64,000 nt of DNA, from contig NZ_JABFDK010000004.1 of NCBI RefSeq assembly GCF_013403865.1, positions 186,001 to 250,000 of the forward strand, read 5' to 3'. Positions 38,249 to 46,944 of the stretch are shown piece after piece (positions within the stretch are counted from its first letter, which is position 1; every line of letters starts with the position of its first letter). The notes under the pieces are model-generated. The model was not told where the DNA came from. It searched no databases and saw only the letters and a program-made list of their open reading frames with translations. Source of the stretch: Winogradskyella costae. GTDB taxonomy: Bacteria > Bacteroidota > Bacteroidia > Flavobacteriales > Flavobacteriaceae. A program made the translations under genes and the position numbers.

Positions 38249-38972
38249 AAGCGTAATCTTACTGCTGTTGTTTTCTACAATAGCTGTTGCGCAAGAAAAG
38301 AAAAAAACGGTCAACGATACATTAGTATTTAAGCAAAAGTATGGTCTTAGGCTCGGTACTGATATCAGTAAAATCGCAAGAACATTTGTAGATGATGATT
38401 ATTCTGGTTTTGAATTTATGGGTGATTACCGTTTAACTAAACGTATCTATATTGCTGGAGAAATTGGAAATGAAGAACGTCTGCTAGAAAATGAAGTATT
38501 AAGTAATACCACAAAAGGTAGTTATTTCAAAGCCGGAATAGATATGAACTTCTATCAAAACTGGCTAGATATGGAAAACATGGTTTATGTTGGGTTTCGT
38601 ATTGGCGCAAGTTCTTTCAATCAGACACTAAATAACTATACCGTGTATGATATTAATAATCAATATTGGGGGGATCGCTTGACTGTTAATGAAGCCAGAG
38701 AATTTAATGGCCTAACTGCACTTTGGACAGAATTACAATTTGGTTTAAAAGCTGAACTCTTTAATAATTTCTTTGCTGGATTCAACTTTCAGCTTAAAGT
38801 ATTAATTACCGAAAAAGAAATCGATAATTATGAGAATCTTTATATCCCTGGCTACAATAGAACCTATGACAGTAGTGCCGTTGGTGGTGGTTTTGGGTTT
38901 AACTTATCTTATTTAGTACCTATTTTTAAGAAAGACAAAATTGTTATCCAAGAGAAAGAAGTTGAAGAATAG
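38214..38972 (+). CDS. DUF6048 family outer-membrane-like protein
   Basis: About 252 residues. Signal peptide ending STIAVAQ, then an amphipathic beta-strand pattern consistent with a small barrel. Starts are possible at TTG 38208, ATG 38214 and ATG 38229; each overlaps the DUF6452 gene, and I choose 38214 because it keeps the positively charged n-region. DUF6452 and DUF6048 usually occur together, which suggests a joint envelope function, not yet known. Confidence 0.8.
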   Translation: MKIQHMYASITRSVILLLLFSTIAVAQEKKKTVNDTLVFKQKYGLRLGTDISKIARTFVDDDYSGFEFMGDYRLTKRIYIAGEIGNEERLLENEVLSNTTKGSYFKAGIDMNFYQNWLDMENMVYVGFRIGASSFNQTLNNYTVYDINNQYWGDRLTVNEAREFNGLTALWTELQFGLKAELFNNFFAGFNFQLKVLITEKEIDNYENLYIPGYNRTYDSSAVGGGFGFNLSYLVPIFKKDKIVIQEKEVEE

Positions 38973-39054
38973 TTATTGATTGTTGGTTAATAAATTATAC
39001 CAGACAATCAGTTCAGTAAAATTCCTTATCTTTTCTTTATTAAATAGTTTCAGA

Positions 39055-39618
39055 ATGCATAAAGATGATATTGCCGATTTAGTTGACGTTAAGTATTCGG
39101 AACTTATTACTTGGTTGCAGAACCAAACAAACGAATCTTGGGTTTTAGGGCCTGAAGGGAAATGGACATCAGGTCAGCAAGCACTGCATTTACTACAGAG
39201 TATAGTTCCGCTTAACAATGCATTGAGTATGCCTAAGTTGTTATTGCGTTTTAAATATGGAAAATCTAATAGACCGGTCAGAACATACGATGCTATTGTA
39301 AAACGTTATCATGAGCGCTTAAAAGGTGTCAAAGGAACAATATTTAAAGGCTCTCGAAACATGAAAGCCCCAAAGCTAGAAGACAAACAGTACCTTTTAA
39401 ACAGATTACAAACCGAAGCAAAAAAGCTACAGTACAAGACAAGACGTATTAGCGATGTAAATTTAGATACTGTAGTGTTACCACATCCCTTAATGGGAAA
39501 AATGCCAGTTAGAGAAATTATAATATGGACGGCTTATCACGTAGAGCATCATTTAGAGACTTTAAAGCACCATTATTTAGAATTAACTATAAATGAAAAT
39601 AACCTTACATTAAAATAG
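39055..39618 (+). CDS. DinB-like protein
   Basis: 187 residues from the ATG at 39055; the frame runs back to a TTG at 38980, but those 25 residues are not like the family and the ATG begins the first helix of a four-helix bundle. Putative metal ligands: HLLQS (about 49) and HVEHHLETLKHH (about 163-176). DinB superfamily, function unknown. The stop codon is inside the stem of the terminator at 39596-39640. Confidence 0.7.
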   Translation: MHKDDIADLVDVKYSELITWLQNQTNESWVLGPEGKWTSGQQALHLLQSIVPLNNALSMPKLLLRFKYGKSNRPVRTYDAIVKRYHERLKGVKGTIFKGSRNMKAPKLEDKQYLLNRLQTEAKKLQYKTRRISDVNLDTVVLPHPLMGKMPVREIIIWTAYHVEHHLETLKHHYLELTINENNLTLK

Positions 39619-39640
39619 TAATGTTAAGGTTATTTTGATT
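39596..39640. terminator. terminator overlapping the end of the DinB-like gene
   Basis: AAAATAACCTTACATT pairs with AATGTTAAGGTTATTTT (one bulge). The stop codon TAG lies in the loop. It may also serve the convergent purC gene. Confidence 0.65.
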
Positions 39641-39665
39641 TTAAAACTAGGCTTCAAGCCGCATA

Positions 39666-40610
39666 CTACTTTAAATATTCTAATACGTTCTTTTCTATTC
39701 TACCTTGGATATCAGAAACATCACCTTTTACAAACGCATCTCCAGTTATATTTTCATACAATTCAATATAGCGTTCACTTACAGATTCAATATAATCGTC
39801 ACTCATTATAGGAACAGTTTGTCCTTCTAAGCCTTGAAAATCGTTAGCTATAAGCCATTGTCTTACAAATTCCTTAGACAATTGCTTTTGTGCTTCTCCT
39901 TTATCTTGACGCTCTTGGTAACCATCTGCATAGAAGTAACGTGAAGAATCTGGTGTGTGAATTTCATCAATCAATACTATTTTTCCGTCTTTAGTTTTTC
40001 CAAACTCGTATTTGGTGTCGACTAAAATTAATCCACGAGCTGCGGCAATTTCTGTTCCGCGTTGAAATAATTTTCTAGTATAATCTTCTAAAACAATATA
40101 ATCTTCTTCTGAAACAATTCCTTTTTTCAAAATGTCCTCTCTAGAAATATCCTCATCATGGTCACCCATTTCTGCTTTCGTTGCTGGAGTAATAATCGGA
40201 GCTGGAAACTTATCGTTTTCCTTCATGCCTTGTGGCATTTCTACTCCACATAACATACGCTTTCCTGCTTTATATTCTCTGGCGGCATGGCCAGACATAT
40301 AACCACGTATAACCATTTCAACCTTAAAAGGCTCGCACAAATGACCAACAGCCACATTAGGATCTGGAGTGGCGACCAACCAATTAGGAACTAAATCTTC
40401 AGTCTCCTTCATCATTTTTGTTGCTATCTGATTTAAGATCTGACCTTTATACGGAATACCTTTTGGCATCACCACATCAAACGCACTTAAACGGTCTGTA
40501 GCAACCATTACCAATTGCTCATCGTTGATATTATAAACAGCTCTTACTTTTCCTTTATAAAAACTCTTTTGGTTTGGAAAGTTGAAATTGGTTTCTATTA
40601 TGGTGTTCAT
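39666..40610 (-). CDS. purC: phosphoribosylaminoimidazolesuccinocarboxamide synthase
   Basis: 314 residues, long (eukaryote-like/Bacteroidota) form of SAICAR synthase. It joins CAIR with aspartate in de novo purine synthesis. Motifs: GKVRAVY near the N terminus (ATP loop), [10 protein letters not shown], and [12 protein letters not shown] at the C-terminal half. Single gene, with promoter at 40636-40666; no other pur genes nearby. Confidence 0.96.
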   Translation of the reverse strand: MNTIIETNFNFPNQKSFYKGKVRAVYNINDEQLVMVATDRLSAFDVVMPKGIPYKGQILNQIATKMMKETEDLVPNWLVATPDPNVAVGHLCEPFKVEMVIRGYMSGHAAREYKAGKRMLCGVEMPQGMKENDKFPAPIITPATKAEMGDHDEDISREDILKKGIVSEEDYIVLEDYTRKLFQRGTEIAAARGLILVDTKYEFGKTKDGKIVLIDEIHTPDSSRYFYADGYQERQDKGEAQKQLSKEFVRQWLIANDFQGLEGQTVPIMSDDYIESVSERYIELYENITGDAFVKGDVSDIQGRIEKNVLEYLK

Positions 40611-40635
40611 CTAATCATCATTTAATTATGAACTA

Positions 40636-40666
40636 CAAATGTAATTTCTTTACTTGGCTCAAACAA
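40636..40666 (-). promoter_or_regulatory. flavobacterial promoter of purC
   Basis: Minus strand TTG (40666-40664), 20-nt spacer, TACATTTG (40643-40636); ATG at 40610. Confidence 0.65.
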
Positions 40667-40677
40667 TAAACTAAATG

Positions 40678-40707
40678 AAAAAAGGAGAAATAAACTTTCT
40701 CCTTTTT
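40678..40707 (-). terminator. intrinsic terminator after the 171-residue barrel gene
   Basis: AGGAGAAA-TAAAC-TTTCTCCT stem between A and T runs, 24 bp after the stop codon of the leftward gene at 40731. Confidence 0.8.
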
Positions 40708-40730
40708 AATAAATGTTATGTTATTTATGC

Positions 40731-41246
40731 TTATTTAAACCTAATGTTATAGGTTGCTCCAATACCTACAGACTGAATATCTAGGTCGTTCTCAGCAAAG
40801 GTATTTTGATAATATGCGTAAAAATTCCAATCACGATTATGGTATCCGATTTGTGGATTAACGTATAATCCCCCTTCATTGTCGTCTACTCCTGTTAAAA
40901 ATCCGTAACCTATATCAGTTCCGAAGAAGAGTCCATCTGGTGTAAAATAATACCGAATAAATCCTGCAAGTGGAATGATACCAAAATCATCAGTATCATC
41001 TTTTCCAAAATAATTGGTGTAACCTGAAGCTAAACCAATTCCTAAGTTTGGATTGAACAAGTATTGTCCTCTCAAATCCAAACCTAAAGCAAATGAGGAC
41101 GCATCATCTGCATCGCCCACTGGTATTCCAGCTGTTAAGCCCGCTTTAAGCCACGAGTTGTCTGAATTGAAGTCTATGTCTTCCTCTTGAGCAAATAAAG
41201 GGCTTAACCCTAATGATAATCCGATAATTAAAAATACTTTCTTCAT
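40731..41246 (-). CDS. small outer-membrane beta-barrel protein
   Basis: 171 residues. Signal peptide (about 1-19, PLFAQ), mature beta-barrel with short strands and Gly/Tyr-rich turns (GLASGYTNYFG, YYFTPDGLFFGTDIGYG), ending GATYNIRFK. Function unknown. Its -7 element TAAATTTG is at 41286-41279, without a clear -33. Flanked by purC and phoH, no operon link. Confidence 0.78.
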   Translation of the reverse strand: MKKVFLIIGLSLGLSPLFAQEEDIDFNSDNSWLKAGLTAGIPVGDADDASSFALGLDLRGQYLFNPNLGIGLASGYTNYFGKDDTDDFGIIPLAGFIRYYFTPDGLFFGTDIGYGFLTGVDDNEGGLYVNPQIGYHNRDWNFYAYYQNTFAENDLDIQSVGIGATYNIRFK

Positions 41247-41382
41247 GTTCTTTTTCTTTTAAGTTTTTGTTACGTTGGCAAATTTATACCAAGTTTGCTG
41301 TTAAAACTTTATACAATTTCGTTGTAATCTTATAAAATTAAAGGACACAAAAACTTAAATCACTGATTATCAAAACATCTTA

Positions 41383-42336
41383 TTATTCCATGTTTTCAAT
41401 ACTCTTATAAGCCGCAATCACCTTCTTTACGAGCTTATGACGAATAACATCTTTATCATCTAAATAAATTATGCCAATGCCTTCAACATTTTGCAAGACT
41501 AAAAGCGCTTCTTTTAAACCTGAAATCGTACGACGTGGTAAATCGACTTGACCAGGATCTCCCGTTAATAAGAATTTGGCGTTTTTACCCATTCGAGTTA
41601 AAAACATTTTCATTTGGGCGTGCGTTGTATTTTGGCCTTCGTCTAAAATTACGAAGGCATTATCAAGTGTGCGGCCTCTCATAAATGCTAATGGTGCGAT
41701 TTGTATGACGCCTTTCTCCATATAACTTTCTAATTTTTCATGAGGAATCATATCACGCAACGCATCATACAAAGGCTGCATATATGGGTCTAATTTTTCC
41801 TTTAAATCACCTGGTAAGAACCCTAAGTTTTCACCAGCTTCAACTGCCGGGCGTGTTAAAATAATACGTTTTACTTCTTTGCGTTTTAAGGCCTGTACAG
41901 CCAAAGCCACACCTGTATAGGTCTTACCGGTTCCGGCAGGTCCGATGGCAAAAACCATATCATTATTTCGCATACTTTCTACCAACTTACGTTGATTAGC
42001 AGTTTGTGCTTTAATGAGTTTTCCGCCAACACCATGGACTAATACTTCATCACTTTTAGCAGATGTAGAATAATCGTCACTACTTTGGCTGGTTAATACG
42101 CGCTCAATAACATTTTCATCAAGCTTGTTATACTTCGCAAAATGCGTCATTAACATGGTCATTCTGCGATCAAACTCTTCAAGTAAATCTTCATCACCAT
42201 AAGCCTTTAATTTATTACCTCGGGCCACGATTTTAAGTTTAGGAAAATACTTTTTAAGAAGTTCAATATTAGCATTTTGTGCTCCGAAGAATTCCTTTGG
42301 AGATATTTCTTCGAGTTCTAGGATAAGTTCATTCAA
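41383..42336 (-). CDS. phoH: PhoH family ATPase
   Basis: 317 residues. The N-terminal part (about 1-100) resembles the KH-like region of PhoH/PhoL proteins, then an ATPase domain with Walker A GPAGTGKT (about 137-144) and Walker B FVILDEGQN. Cytoplasmic, linked in other bacteria to ribosome or RNA handling (with YbeY), not proven here. It is divergent from the SAM hydroxide adenosyltransferase gene. Confidence 0.92.
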   Translation of the reverse strand: MNELILELEEISPKEFFGAQNANIELLKKYFPKLKIVARGNKLKAYGDEDLLEEFDRRMTMLMTHFAKYNKLDENVIERVLTSQSSDDYSTSAKSDEVLVHGVGGKLIKAQTANQRKLVESMRNNDMVFAIGPAGTGKTYTGVALAVQALKRKEVKRIILTRPAVEAGENLGFLPGDLKEKLDPYMQPLYDALRDMIPHEKLESYMEKGVIQIAPLAFMRGRTLDNAFVILDEGQNTTHAQMKMFLTRMGKNAKFLLTGDPGQVDLPRRTISGLKEALLVLQNVEGIGIIYLDDKDVIRHKLVKKVIAAYKSIENME

Positions 42337-42376
42337 AAGCGAGCTACATTTAGTGTGTTAATATGTTTTCTTTTAT

Positions 42377-42384
42377 TAATTTTG
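42377..42384 (+). promoter_or_regulatory. -7 element (TAATTTTG) before the SAM hydroxide adenosyltransferase gene
   Basis: Exact TAnnTTTG match, 73 bp before the ATG at 42458; no -33 TTG recognised. Confidence 0.4.
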
Positions 42385-42457
42385 TAATTCTGTTGTATAC
42401 ACACAAAGCTAATAATTTTACGACCATAATTCTTAAAAATATATCAACAATTAATTC

Positions 42458-43294
42458 ATGGCTATAATCACTTTGACGACTGATTTTGGAGAAAAAGACC
42501 ACTTTGTAGGAGCCATAAAAGGATCTATTTTTAGCGAGCTTGAGCAGATTAATATTGTAGATATATCGCATTCTATTTCGCCTTTCAATATTTCTGAAGC
42601 TGCATATATTATTCAGAATGCTTACAGTAGTTTTCCTAAAGGAACGATTCATTTAATAGGTATTGATTCTGAGTTAAGCCCTGAAAATAAGCATATTGCA
42701 ATAAAACTAGATGACCATTACTTTATATGTGCCAATAATGGCATTATGAGTATGATTTGCAATGACATAGCTGCTGAAAAGGTTGTAGAAATTAACATCC
42801 ATGACAAGGTTGAAACCAACTTCCCTGTATTAGACATTTTTGTAAAAGTCGCATGCCACATTGCACGAGGAGGGACATTGGACGTCATCGGAAAAGTTAT
42901 TAACACTATTAAGCCAATTAAAAATTTAATACCCTTTGTTAATGATGAGCACAACCAAATTATTGGAAGTGTCATTTATATTGATAATTATGGAAATGTA
43001 ATCACCAATATAAGACGTAAATTTTTTGAATCTATTCAAAAAACTAGAGCTTATGAAATATCTGCTCGTAGTCATAAATTTAAAACTATTTATCAAAAAT
43101 ATAGTGATATTATAGATTTTGACATGGAAGAATCTAAGCGTAACGTAGAGGGTAAAGGCTTAGTTGTTTTTAATTCCTCTGGTTACTTAGAAATTGCGAT
43201 ATACAAAAGTAATTGCAGTACTGTTGGTAGCGCATCTACCTTAATGGGCTTAAAAACTATGGATACGGTAACCATTAATTTTTTAAATCAATAA
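42458..43294 (+). CDS. SAM hydroxide adenosyltransferase (DUF62/duf-62 family)
   Basis: 278 residues. The N-terminal LTTDFGEKDHFVGA and the later NNGIMS and IYIDNYGNVITNI motifs define the family that hydrolyses S-adenosylmethionine to adenosine and methionine; relatives are fluorinases and chlorinases. The halogenase-specific insert is not evident, so plain SAM hydrolysis is expected. Followed after 3 bp by a small ABM-domain gene in the same unit. Confidence 0.92.
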   Translation: MAIITLTTDFGEKDHFVGAIKGSIFSELEQINIVDISHSISPFNISEAAYIIQNAYSSFPKGTIHLIGIDSELSPENKHIAIKLDDHYFICANNGIMSMICNDIAAEKVVEINIHDKVETNFPVLDIFVKVACHIARGGTLDVIGKVINTIKPIKNLIPFVNDEHNQIIGSVIYIDNYGNVITNIRRKFFESIQKTRAYEISARSHKFKTIYQKYSDIIDFDMEESKRNVEGKGLVVFNSSGYLEIAIYKSNCSTVGSASTLMGLKTMDTVTINFLNQ

Positions 43295-43297
43295 ATT

Positions 43298-43594
43298 TTG
43301 TTAGTAAGAATTGTAAAAATGAGTTTTGAACCGTCTAAGATCGAAGAATTCTTGGCTAACTTTGAAACTGTAAAAGAGAAGATTCGAAATTTTAAAGGCT
43401 GTAATTTTTTAGAACTCTATCGCGATCAAAATAATACTAATATTTTTTTTACCTATAGCTATTGGAATTCTGAAGACGATTTAAATAATTACCGCCATTC
43501 AGAATTATTTAAAGGAGTTTGGGCGAATACGAAACCTTTATTTAATGCAAAACCTGAGGCTTGGAGTGTAAATAAAGTCGCATCGCTTAAGTAA
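43298..43594 (+). CDS. antibiotic biosynthesis monooxygenase (ABM) domain protein
   Basis: 98 residues, ferredoxin-like ABM fold (RIVKMSF first strand, FLELYRD, FFTYSYWNSEDDLNNYRHS). Family members are quinol monooxygenases or heme-degrading proteins, the reaction here is open. The start is TTG at 43298: the only later ATG (43319) would delete the first beta strand. It is 3 bp behind the SAM hydroxide adenosyltransferase gene, so co-translated. Confidence 0.75.
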   Translation: MLVRIVKMSFEPSKIEEFLANFETVKEKIRNFKGCNFLELYRDQNNTNIFFTYSYWNSEDDLNNYRHSELFKGVWANTKPLFNAKPEAWSVNKVASLK

Positions 43595-43812
43595 GATATC
43601 TCAGTATTCAATTTGCAGTTAGATTGCGTACAAATTAATATTATGAATAAAAAGAAATAGATCAACACGAGGCGCAAAAAGACGAGTTTTAGTAATGACA
43701 GAACGAAAAAAGTTAAAAACTAAAGGTTAGAACGTTTTTTTTATTTACACGTTGTTCTGAAGACTAAACTCACTAAGATAATGAAATTAAAACTAAATAA
43801 TTCAAACGTTTT

Positions 43813-43833
43813 ACTGAACACTGAACACTGAAT
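43813..43833. repeat. three tandem 7-bp units (CTGAACA) before gldF
   Basis: CTGAACA, CTGAACA, CTGAATA in a row, ending 9 bp before the gldF ATG. The other 220 bp of this spacer hold nothing that I recognise. Confidence 0.5.
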
Positions 43834-43841
43834 ATTAATCT

Positions 43842-44564
43842 ATGCTAGCAATACTTAAAAAAGAAATAAACACCTTCTTCGCTTCGCCAATCGGTTATTT
43901 GGTAATTGGCGTATTTTTATTACTCAATGGCTTGTTTCTTTGGGTTTTTAAAGGCGAATTCAATATTTTAGACAGTGGGCAAGCTAGTTTAGCATCCTTC
44001 TTTTTATTAGCTCCTTGGATTCTTATTTTTTTGGTGCCCGCAGTAACCATGCGTAGTTTTAGTGACGAGAAAAAACAAGGAACTTTAGAACTATTAGTCA
44101 CTAAACCTATTTCACATTTTCAGATTGTATTAGGAAAATATCTGGGGGCTTTCGCGCTAATCCTATTGGCCTTAATTCCTACGTTAATTTATGTTTACAC
44201 CATTTCAATATTAGGAAATCCAGAAGGCAATCTCGATATGGGAAGCACCATCGGTTCTTATTTTGGACTCTTATTTTTAGTTGGTGCTTATACGGCAATT
44301 GGAGTGTTTGCTTCAACACTTTCAGACAATCAGATAGTGGCATTTATTATTGCCATATTTATCTGCTTCTTTTTCTATTTTGGTTTTGAAGGCCTTTCTA
44401 ATTATAATATTTTAGGTGATCTTGTTTACATAGAAAACCTAGGAATGTCTGCCCATTATAACAGTATGAGTCGTGGTGTTATTGATACTAGAGATTTAGT
44501 TTATTTTATAAGTATTTCCTTAGTCTTCTTATTATTTACAAAATTCAGAATCCAAAAACAATAA
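43842..44564 (+). CDS. gldF: gliding motility ABC transporter permease GldF
   Basis: 240 residues with six membrane helices, ABC-2 type permease. N-terminal KKEINTFFASPIGYLVIG and the MRSFSDEKKQGTLELLVTKPI loop are typical of GldF. Together with GldG and the ATPase GldA (not in this window) it forms an inner-membrane ABC transporter needed for gliding in Flavobacterium johnsoniae. First gene of a three-gene unit, with a stop one base before the next ATG. Confidence 0.95.
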   Translation: MLAILKKEINTFFASPIGYLVIGVFLLLNGLFLWVFKGEFNILDSGQASLASFFLLAPWILIFLVPAVTMRSFSDEKKQGTLELLVTKPISHFQIVLGKYLGAFALILLALIPTLIYVYTISILGNPEGNLDMGSTIGSYFGLLFLVGAYTAIGVFASTLSDNQIVAFIIAIFICFFFYFGFEGLSNYNILGDLVYIENLGMSAHYNSMSRGVIDTRDLVYFISISLVFLLFTKFRIQKQ

Positions 44565-44565
44565 T

Positions 44566-45063
44566 ATGATAATTACACCTTTATTAGTTATATTCTTACT
44601 CATTGTATTTGTACTACTTTTTTTGTTTTTAAACACTGTTGATAAGCGCAAATGGCTTTCTGGATTAATCAGTTTAGTATTAACACCTATTGTGTTTTTC
44701 TTTATGTTTTATCCGTTTCTAAATATTATTAGCAGTTACCATCATCAAAAATATTTTAACAGCGAAGCTTGGATTGAAAATCCGGCATTACGTTACGAAA
44801 TGATCGATAATACGATTAAGTCCGATACGTTAATTGGATTTTCAAAAGATAAAGTAACAGCACTTTTAGGTAAAGCCGAATGGCTAACTTGGGATAAGAC
44901 TAAAGACGTACATTACAACAACAAATGGAATTATGGTCTTGGTATAGAACCTGGTGCGTTTACGGATCAAAGAGAATGTGTAGAAATTACGTTTAAAGAT
45001 AATAAGGTTATTTCCTTAACACCTTATCAAGAAGACCTAACATACGAGAATGAAAAAGAATAA
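44566..45063 (+). CDS. membrane-anchored BamE/SmpA-like protein inserted between gldF and gldG
   Basis: 165 residues. Two N-terminal hydrophobic helices (about 3-23 and 30-53), then a soluble domain whose pattern (IGFSKDKVTALLGKAEW, then KWNYGLG and CVEITFKDNKVISL) resembles the BamE/SmpA fold: helix with a V-x-x-LLG turn, then three strands. It starts 1 bp after gldF and overlaps gldG by 14 bp, so it is fully integrated in the operon. Role unknown; a part in the Gld transporter or an envelope sensor is inference. Confidence 0.7.
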   Translation: MIITPLLVIFLLIVFVLLFLFLNTVDKRKWLSGLISLVLTPIVFFFMFYPFLNIISSYHHQKYFNSEAWIENPALRYEMIDNTIKSDTLIGFSKDKVTALLGKAEWLTWDKTKDVHYNNKWNYGLGIEPGAFTDQRECVEITFKDNKVISLTPYQEDLTYENEKE

Positions 45064-46720
45064 ATCCATCCTATATATTATCGCTATTATTGTTGGACTC
45101 ATAATCGTTAATGCGATTTCCGGTTCGGTATATCAGCGCTTCGACTTAACAAAAGACCATCGTTACACCCTTTCTGATGTTTCAAAAGCATTGATTAGCG
45201 ACTTAGATTCTCCATTAATAATTGATGTGTTTTTAGAAGGTAATTTTCCTTCAGAATTTAGATTACTTCAAACCGAAGTGAAGCAGATTGTAGATGAGTT
45301 TAAATTAGAATCCAATCAAATATTCGTCAATTACATAGATCCAATTGAAGATGAAACCACACGCCAACAATACATCGAACAGCTTACTAGTGCAGGATTA
45401 GAGCCATATATTAATACCGACAACAGTACTGGAAAAGTAACACAAGACATTATTTTCCCTTGGGCTTTTGCCAGTTATAAAGACCAAACACTTAAAATCC
45501 CCCTTCTTAAAAAAAGCATTACACAAGGGTTGCCAGAGCAAATTAACAACTCTGTCCAATCTTTAGAATATGCGTTTGCCGATGGCTTTAGTAAGCTTGT
45601 CAATGCTAAAGCAAAGAAGATTGCGGTTTTAAAAGGAAATGGACAGTTAGATGACCTTTACATTGCTGATTTTCTAGAAACGATAAAGCCGTATTATAAT
45701 TTAGGGAAATTCACATTAGATAGTGTGGCTACAAACCCACAAGGCACACTTGATAAATTAAATGCATATGATTTAATCATTGCAGCCAAACCAAGCATCC
45801 CATTTACTGAAAATGAAAAATTAGTTTTAGATCAATTTACCATGAATGGAGGTAAAAGCCTTTGGCTGACAGAATCTGTTATAATGGATAAAGACAGCCT
45901 TTACAATGATGCGGGCACAGGAGTTTCGATTATGCGCGACTTACAACTGAATGATTTTTTCTTCAAATATGGAGTAAGAGTCAACCCAACGTTAGTAAAA
46001 GACCTCTACTCTGCTCCAATTATGTTGGCCATTGGCGAAGGTAGTCAGGCACAAATGCAACCCATTCAATGGCAATATTCACCTTTGGCTGCATCAAACC
46101 CTAATCATTCCATTACTAAGAATTTAAGCTTAGTAAAGTTTGATTTTGCAAGTCCAATTGATACGTTAAAAAACGGCATTAAAAAGTCTATTTTATTGCA
46201 AAGTTCACCGCAATCAAAGCTTGAGGGAGCACCAACCACTATTTCTTTAGCTAATGTAACCCAAGCACCAGATGAAGCCAATTATAGTTTAGGCCCACAA
46301 AATTTAGCAGTCCTTTTAGAAGGGGAATTTTCTTCGGTATATGACCAACGCATATTACCTTTTAAGGTGAACAATTTTAAATCGAAAAGTGTAGCGACTA
46401 AAATGGTTGTGATTTCTGATGGAGACCTTATTAAAAATGACGTTATAAGAAACAGGCCACAAGAATTAGGCTTTGATCAACTCACCGGAAAATCATTTGG
46501 GAATAAAGAATTTCTACTTAATTCGGTAAATTACCTGTTGGATGATTCTGGACTTATAAACATAAGATCAAAAGAAATAAATGTGGCATTTTTAGATGCT
46601 GAAAAAATAAAAGACAGCAAATCCACATGGCAATTTATTAATATTGCTTTGCCACTCATACTTTTAGCACTGTTTGGATTTGTATTTAACTATTTAAGAA
46701 AGCGAAAATACACCTCGTAA
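45050..46720 (+). CDS. gldG: gliding motility ABC transporter substrate-binding-like protein GldG
   Basis: 556 residues. An N-terminal membrane helix (about 7-26), a large extracytoplasmic region of the ABC_transp_aux type (NVAISG..., QRFDLTKDHRYTLSD), and a C-terminal membrane helix (about 530-550) before a basic tail. Matches GldG in order and length. Translationally coupled to the preceding BamE-like gene by a 14-bp overlap. Confidence 0.94.
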   Translation: MKKNKSILYIIAIIVGLIIVNAISGSVYQRFDLTKDHRYTLSDVSKALISDLDSPLIIDVFLEGNFPSEFRLLQTEVKQIVDEFKLESNQIFVNYIDPIEDETTRQQYIEQLTSAGLEPYINTDNSTGKVTQDIIFPWAFASYKDQTLKIPLLKKSITQGLPEQINNSVQSLEYAFADGFSKLVNAKAKKIAVLKGNGQLDDLYIADFLETIKPYYNLGKFTLDSVATNPQGTLDKLNAYDLIIAAKPSIPFTENEKLVLDQFTMNGGKSLWLTESVIMDKDSLYNDAGTGVSIMRDLQLNDFFFKYGVRVNPTLVKDLYSAPIMLAIGEGSQAQMQPIQWQYSPLAASNPNHSITKNLSLVKFDFASPIDTLKNGIKKSILLQSSPQSKLEGAPTTISLANVTQAPDEANYSLGPQNLAVLLEGEFSSVYDQRILPFKVNNFKSKSVATKMVVISDGDLIKNDVIRNRPQELGFDQLTGKSFGNKEFLLNSVNYLLDDSGLINIRSKEINVAFLDAEKIKDSKSTWQFINIALPLILLALFGFVFNYLRKRKYTS

Positions 46721-46777
46721 ATTTTTATACTTAACACAAATAAATATCACCCTTAAAATGGGTAATTTGTTAATAAG

Positions 46778-46813
46778 TTTGTTTTAAAAAACCCTTCTAT
46801 TGAGATATATTTG
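46778..46813 (+). promoter_or_regulatory. promoter of dnaN
   Basis: TTTG (46778-46781), 24-nt spacer, TATATTTG (46806-46813). The spacer is 1 nt longer than usual. Transcription would begin near 46818, giving a leader of about 125 nt with a possible 16-codon ORF (46850-46900) and a GTTACATGTAAC palindrome (46904-46915). Confidence 0.55.
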
Positions 46814-46944
46814 TAATACGGATAATAGTATAAAACACATCTATTCAGCATGAAACATCTCACTAAATATGGTTGGGTTTTTCTTAAAAATTCAATTTAA
46901 GATGTTACATGTAACTTATAAAAAAAACAATTAAGATATAACGC

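Noticed and set aside
38980..39054. 25-codon N-terminal extension of the DinB-like protein from a TTG
   Set aside because: The extension is not like the family, and an ATG stands at the proper start of the bundle.
42350..42652. 100-codon open frame on the minus strand upstream of phoH
   Set aside because: It lies mostly opposite the start of the SAM hydroxide adenosyltransferase gene and has no protein-like features; it is a shadow.
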